From the NCBI GenBank assembly GCA_026770585.1, contig MU646485.1, positions 602,647 to 613,785 on the forward strand: 11,139 bases of DNA, read 5' to 3'. A program made the translations under genes and the position numbers. The notes beneath the pieces were generated by a model, which did not search any database, was not told the origin of the DNA, and was given only the letters and a program-made list of their open reading frames with translations. Shown here in pieces: positions 10,050 to 11,139 of the stretch; the first letter of the stretch is position 1; every line of letters begins with the position of its first letter. Source of the stretch: Baffinella frigidus (taxonomy: Eukaryota; Cryptophyceae; Cryptomonadales; Baffinellaceae).

Positions 10050-10240
10050 CCACTCGAGAATGCTAGAGGGGGCTATTTACATGTGGGGTTGTAAAACTTT
10101 GTACCAGGATAAGGTGTTGCAACCTCGTAACCGGCCTAACCAGGGCTTCGGTGGCTCCAATTGCAATGAAAGTTACTACACAAATGCTGCACATAAAATT
10201 ATCTTGGTTTTGAATAGGCCCCTCTTGCATTCTCGTGTGG
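10050..10240 (+). mobile_element. MITE, TIR CCACTCGAGAATGC
   Basis: Ends CCACTCGAGAATGCTAGAGG / CCTCTTGCATTCTCGTGTGG. The left half (CTATTTACATGTGGGGTTGTAA) recurs on the minus strand at 1617-1677, directly after exon 6, and in weaker form at 8150-8210. Contains GTTACTACACAAATGC. Confidence 0.75.
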
Positions 10241-10250
10241 CACTCGGGTT

Positions 10251-10386
10251 GACCGACTATTCTCAAGTCGACATGCTGGGTCTGCGGTACAACTCCGTCA
10301 ACTTTCGAGCGGGAAAGTCAACTTTCGAGCGGGAAAGAGCCTGGCATCACCAAATTAGTGAGCCCGAATCAGACTAAGACAGAGCT
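10251..10386 (+). repeat. Dispersed repeat S, copy 2 (empty site)
   Basis: GACTATTCTCAAGTCGACAT, GGAAAGAGCC, CACCAAATT, GAGCCC and GACAGAGCT run without interruption. A 20-bp unit (GTCAACTTTCGAGCGGGAAA) is duplicated in tandem at 10297-10336. Confidence 0.8.
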
Positions 10387-10436
10387 ACAATCTCTCCGCG
10401 AAACTCTGGTTCAGACCCTGCAAACCCTACAACCAA

Positions 10437-10608
10437 CCAACAGCCCTCAGAATTAGAGCAAATCGCCTTTTTCAATCCCCTTGATTTGTACTGAAGGCCG
10501 TCGGGTTCCGACGACCTCTGGTACAAATCGAGGGACTCGAAAAGACGATTTTCTCCCACCCTGAGGGCTGGTGGAAAGACGATTTGCTCCCACTCTGAGG
10601 GCTGGTGG
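10437..10608. mobile_element. Hairpin MITE with duplicated right end
   Basis: CAGCCCTCAG..AGCAAATCG / CGATTT..CTGAGGGCTG, with inner GATTTGTAC / GTACAAATC. The right terminal 34 bp (10541-10574) are repeated in tandem at 10575-10608 with two differences. Confidence 0.8.
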
Positions 10609-10609
10609 A

Positions 10610-10685
10610 ATCCGAAACCCGGAACCCGGAACCCGGAACCCGAGACCCTAAACCCAGAAGCCTAACCCCAAACCCTAACTCGCTC
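10610..10685 (-). repeat. Telomere-like / CCCGGAA repeats, inverted orientation
   Basis: CCCGGAA and CCCTAAA units on the plus strand, opposite in orientation to the arrays on both sides. Confidence 0.85.
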
Positions 10686-10687
10686 AC

Positions 10688-10714
10688 CTTGCGGACGACG
10701 CCCCAGCCCCGTTC
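10688..10714 (-). other. Exon-like island, possible decayed SET start (ERGWGVVRK)
   Basis: 27 bp between acceptor AAACCCCAG and donor AAG|GTGAGC, with telomere-like DNA on both sides. It reads ERGWGVVRK; the DNA resembles exon 2 (GGGGTGGGG..GTC..AA..GTCGAG) with a 3-bp loss. It could be a relic of exon 2 or an unrelated micro-exon. Confidence 0.3.
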
Positions 10715-10715
10715 C

Positions 10716-10945
10716 TGGGGTTTGGGGTTCAGGGTTTAGGGTTTAGGGTTTGGGGTTTAGGGTTGAGGGTTTAGGGTTTAGGGTTTAGGGTTTAGGGTTT
10801 AGGGTTTATGGTTTGGGGTTTGGGGTTTGGGGTTCCGGGTTCCAGATTTCGGGTTCCTGGTGTCGGGTTCCTGGTGTCGGGTTCCGGGTTCCGGGTTTGG
10901 GGTATCTGCCTTCGAGATTCGGGTTTCGGGTTCCGGGTTTCGGGT
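10716..10945 (+). repeat. Telomere-like array grading into GGGTTCC units
   Basis: TTTAGGG and TTTGGGG units to about 10835, then GGGTTCCGGGTTC and GGGTTTCGGG variants. It separates two exon-like islands. Confidence 0.9.
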
Positions 10946-10951
10946 TGTCAC

Positions 10952-11046
10952 CCCCCGCCCGAGTCGTCATGGCGCCCGTCGGCGGGAGTGGAGGGGGTCT
11001 GGGTGCTGGACACGGGGGGGGCATCGGGCGCTGCCCCGCCAAAGTC
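10952..11046 (-). other. Candidate exon, Pro/Ser/Thr-rich
   Basis: Between CCCTTCCAG and GTGACA the minus strand reads open as DFGGAAPDAPPVSST then QTPSTPADGRHDDSGG. The donor is followed at once by telomere-like DNA, as after exon 2 and the exon 6 copy. It could be a disordered linker of the upstream E(z) part. High GC and low complexity make this uncertain. Confidence 0.3.
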
Positions 11047-11056
11047 CTGGAAGGGG

Positions 11057-11139
11057 CCGCCGGGGGGGGGGGGGGGGGGGGCTGGACGCGACTTCGGTCT
11101 CGCTGAGGAGGGGTCCTGTGGAGGGGGGGGGGGGGGGGG
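11057..11139 (+). repeat. G-rich low-complexity end
   Basis: G runs of about 19 and 17 bases at 11063-11080 and 11123-11139. Run lengths may be affected by assembly. Confidence 0.85.

Noticed and set aside
10005-10100. Plus-strand reading ECKSTNNIELCLTTREC, reminiscent of the E(z) CXC domain
   Set aside because: The TTREC part is the terminal repeat of a MITE (CCACTCGAGAATGC) also present at 1677, a stop follows at once, the Cys spacing is off by one, and the strand is opposite to the gene.
1-11139. CRISPR array, tRNA, rRNA or bacterial operon
   Set aside because: No regularly spaced short direct repeats with unique spacers, no cloverleaf or rRNA core sequence recognised, and the gene structure is spliceosomal.

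Overview
The window is repeat-saturated nuclear DNA from a eukaryote. Three things support this: spliceosomal exon/intron structure, long (CT)n and G-rich microsatellites, and long arrays of telomere-like heptamers (TTTAGGG mixed with TTTGGGG). TTTAGGG repeats and a plant-like SET domain point towards the green lineage. A prasinophyte-type green alga would fit, but a dinoflagellate or another alga cannot be excluded. I see no bacterial operon structure and no rRNA or tRNA gene.

The one convincing gene is on the minus strand and is invisible to long-ORF searches. Six short exons (7062-7138, 5978-6041, 5800-5845, 4107-4197, 3177-3235, 1687-1772) splice with matching phases into 423 bp (141 codons). 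They encode the end of the pre-SET region and almost the whole SET domain of an Enhancer-of-zeste (E(z)/EZH/CLF) histone H3K27 methyltransferase. The upstream part (WD-binding, SANT and CXC) should lie beyond position 11139 or in exons I could not recognise. The short C-terminal tail after exon 6 was not found. The introns (132-1602 bp) are filled with hairpin elements.

Layout. 1-830: (CT)n microsatellites separated by a repeated 40-bp unit. 406-1323: inverted-repeat elements. 1459-1620: a decayed second copy of exon 6. 1687-7138: the spliced gene with MITE-rich introns, including two broken copies of exon 4 at about 4450-4700 and a 132-bp intron built of telomere-like DNA at 5846-5977. 7139-8790: large palindromes and partial copies of exon 1. 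8883-9270: two MITEs. 9462-9957 and 10610-10950: telomere-like arrays with small exon-like islands. 11047-11139: G-rich low complexity.

At least fifteen inverted-repeat elements of about 70-310 bp, in about a dozen families, lie in 11 kb, several in two to four copies. One is flanked by an 8-bp direct repeat carrying AG|GT exactly at a splice acceptor, as introner elements do. Another can be compared with an uninterrupted 'empty site' about 3.5 kb away in the same window. The main story is a conserved chromatin gene broken into very small exons by expanding non-autonomous elements, with repeated copying of single exons.
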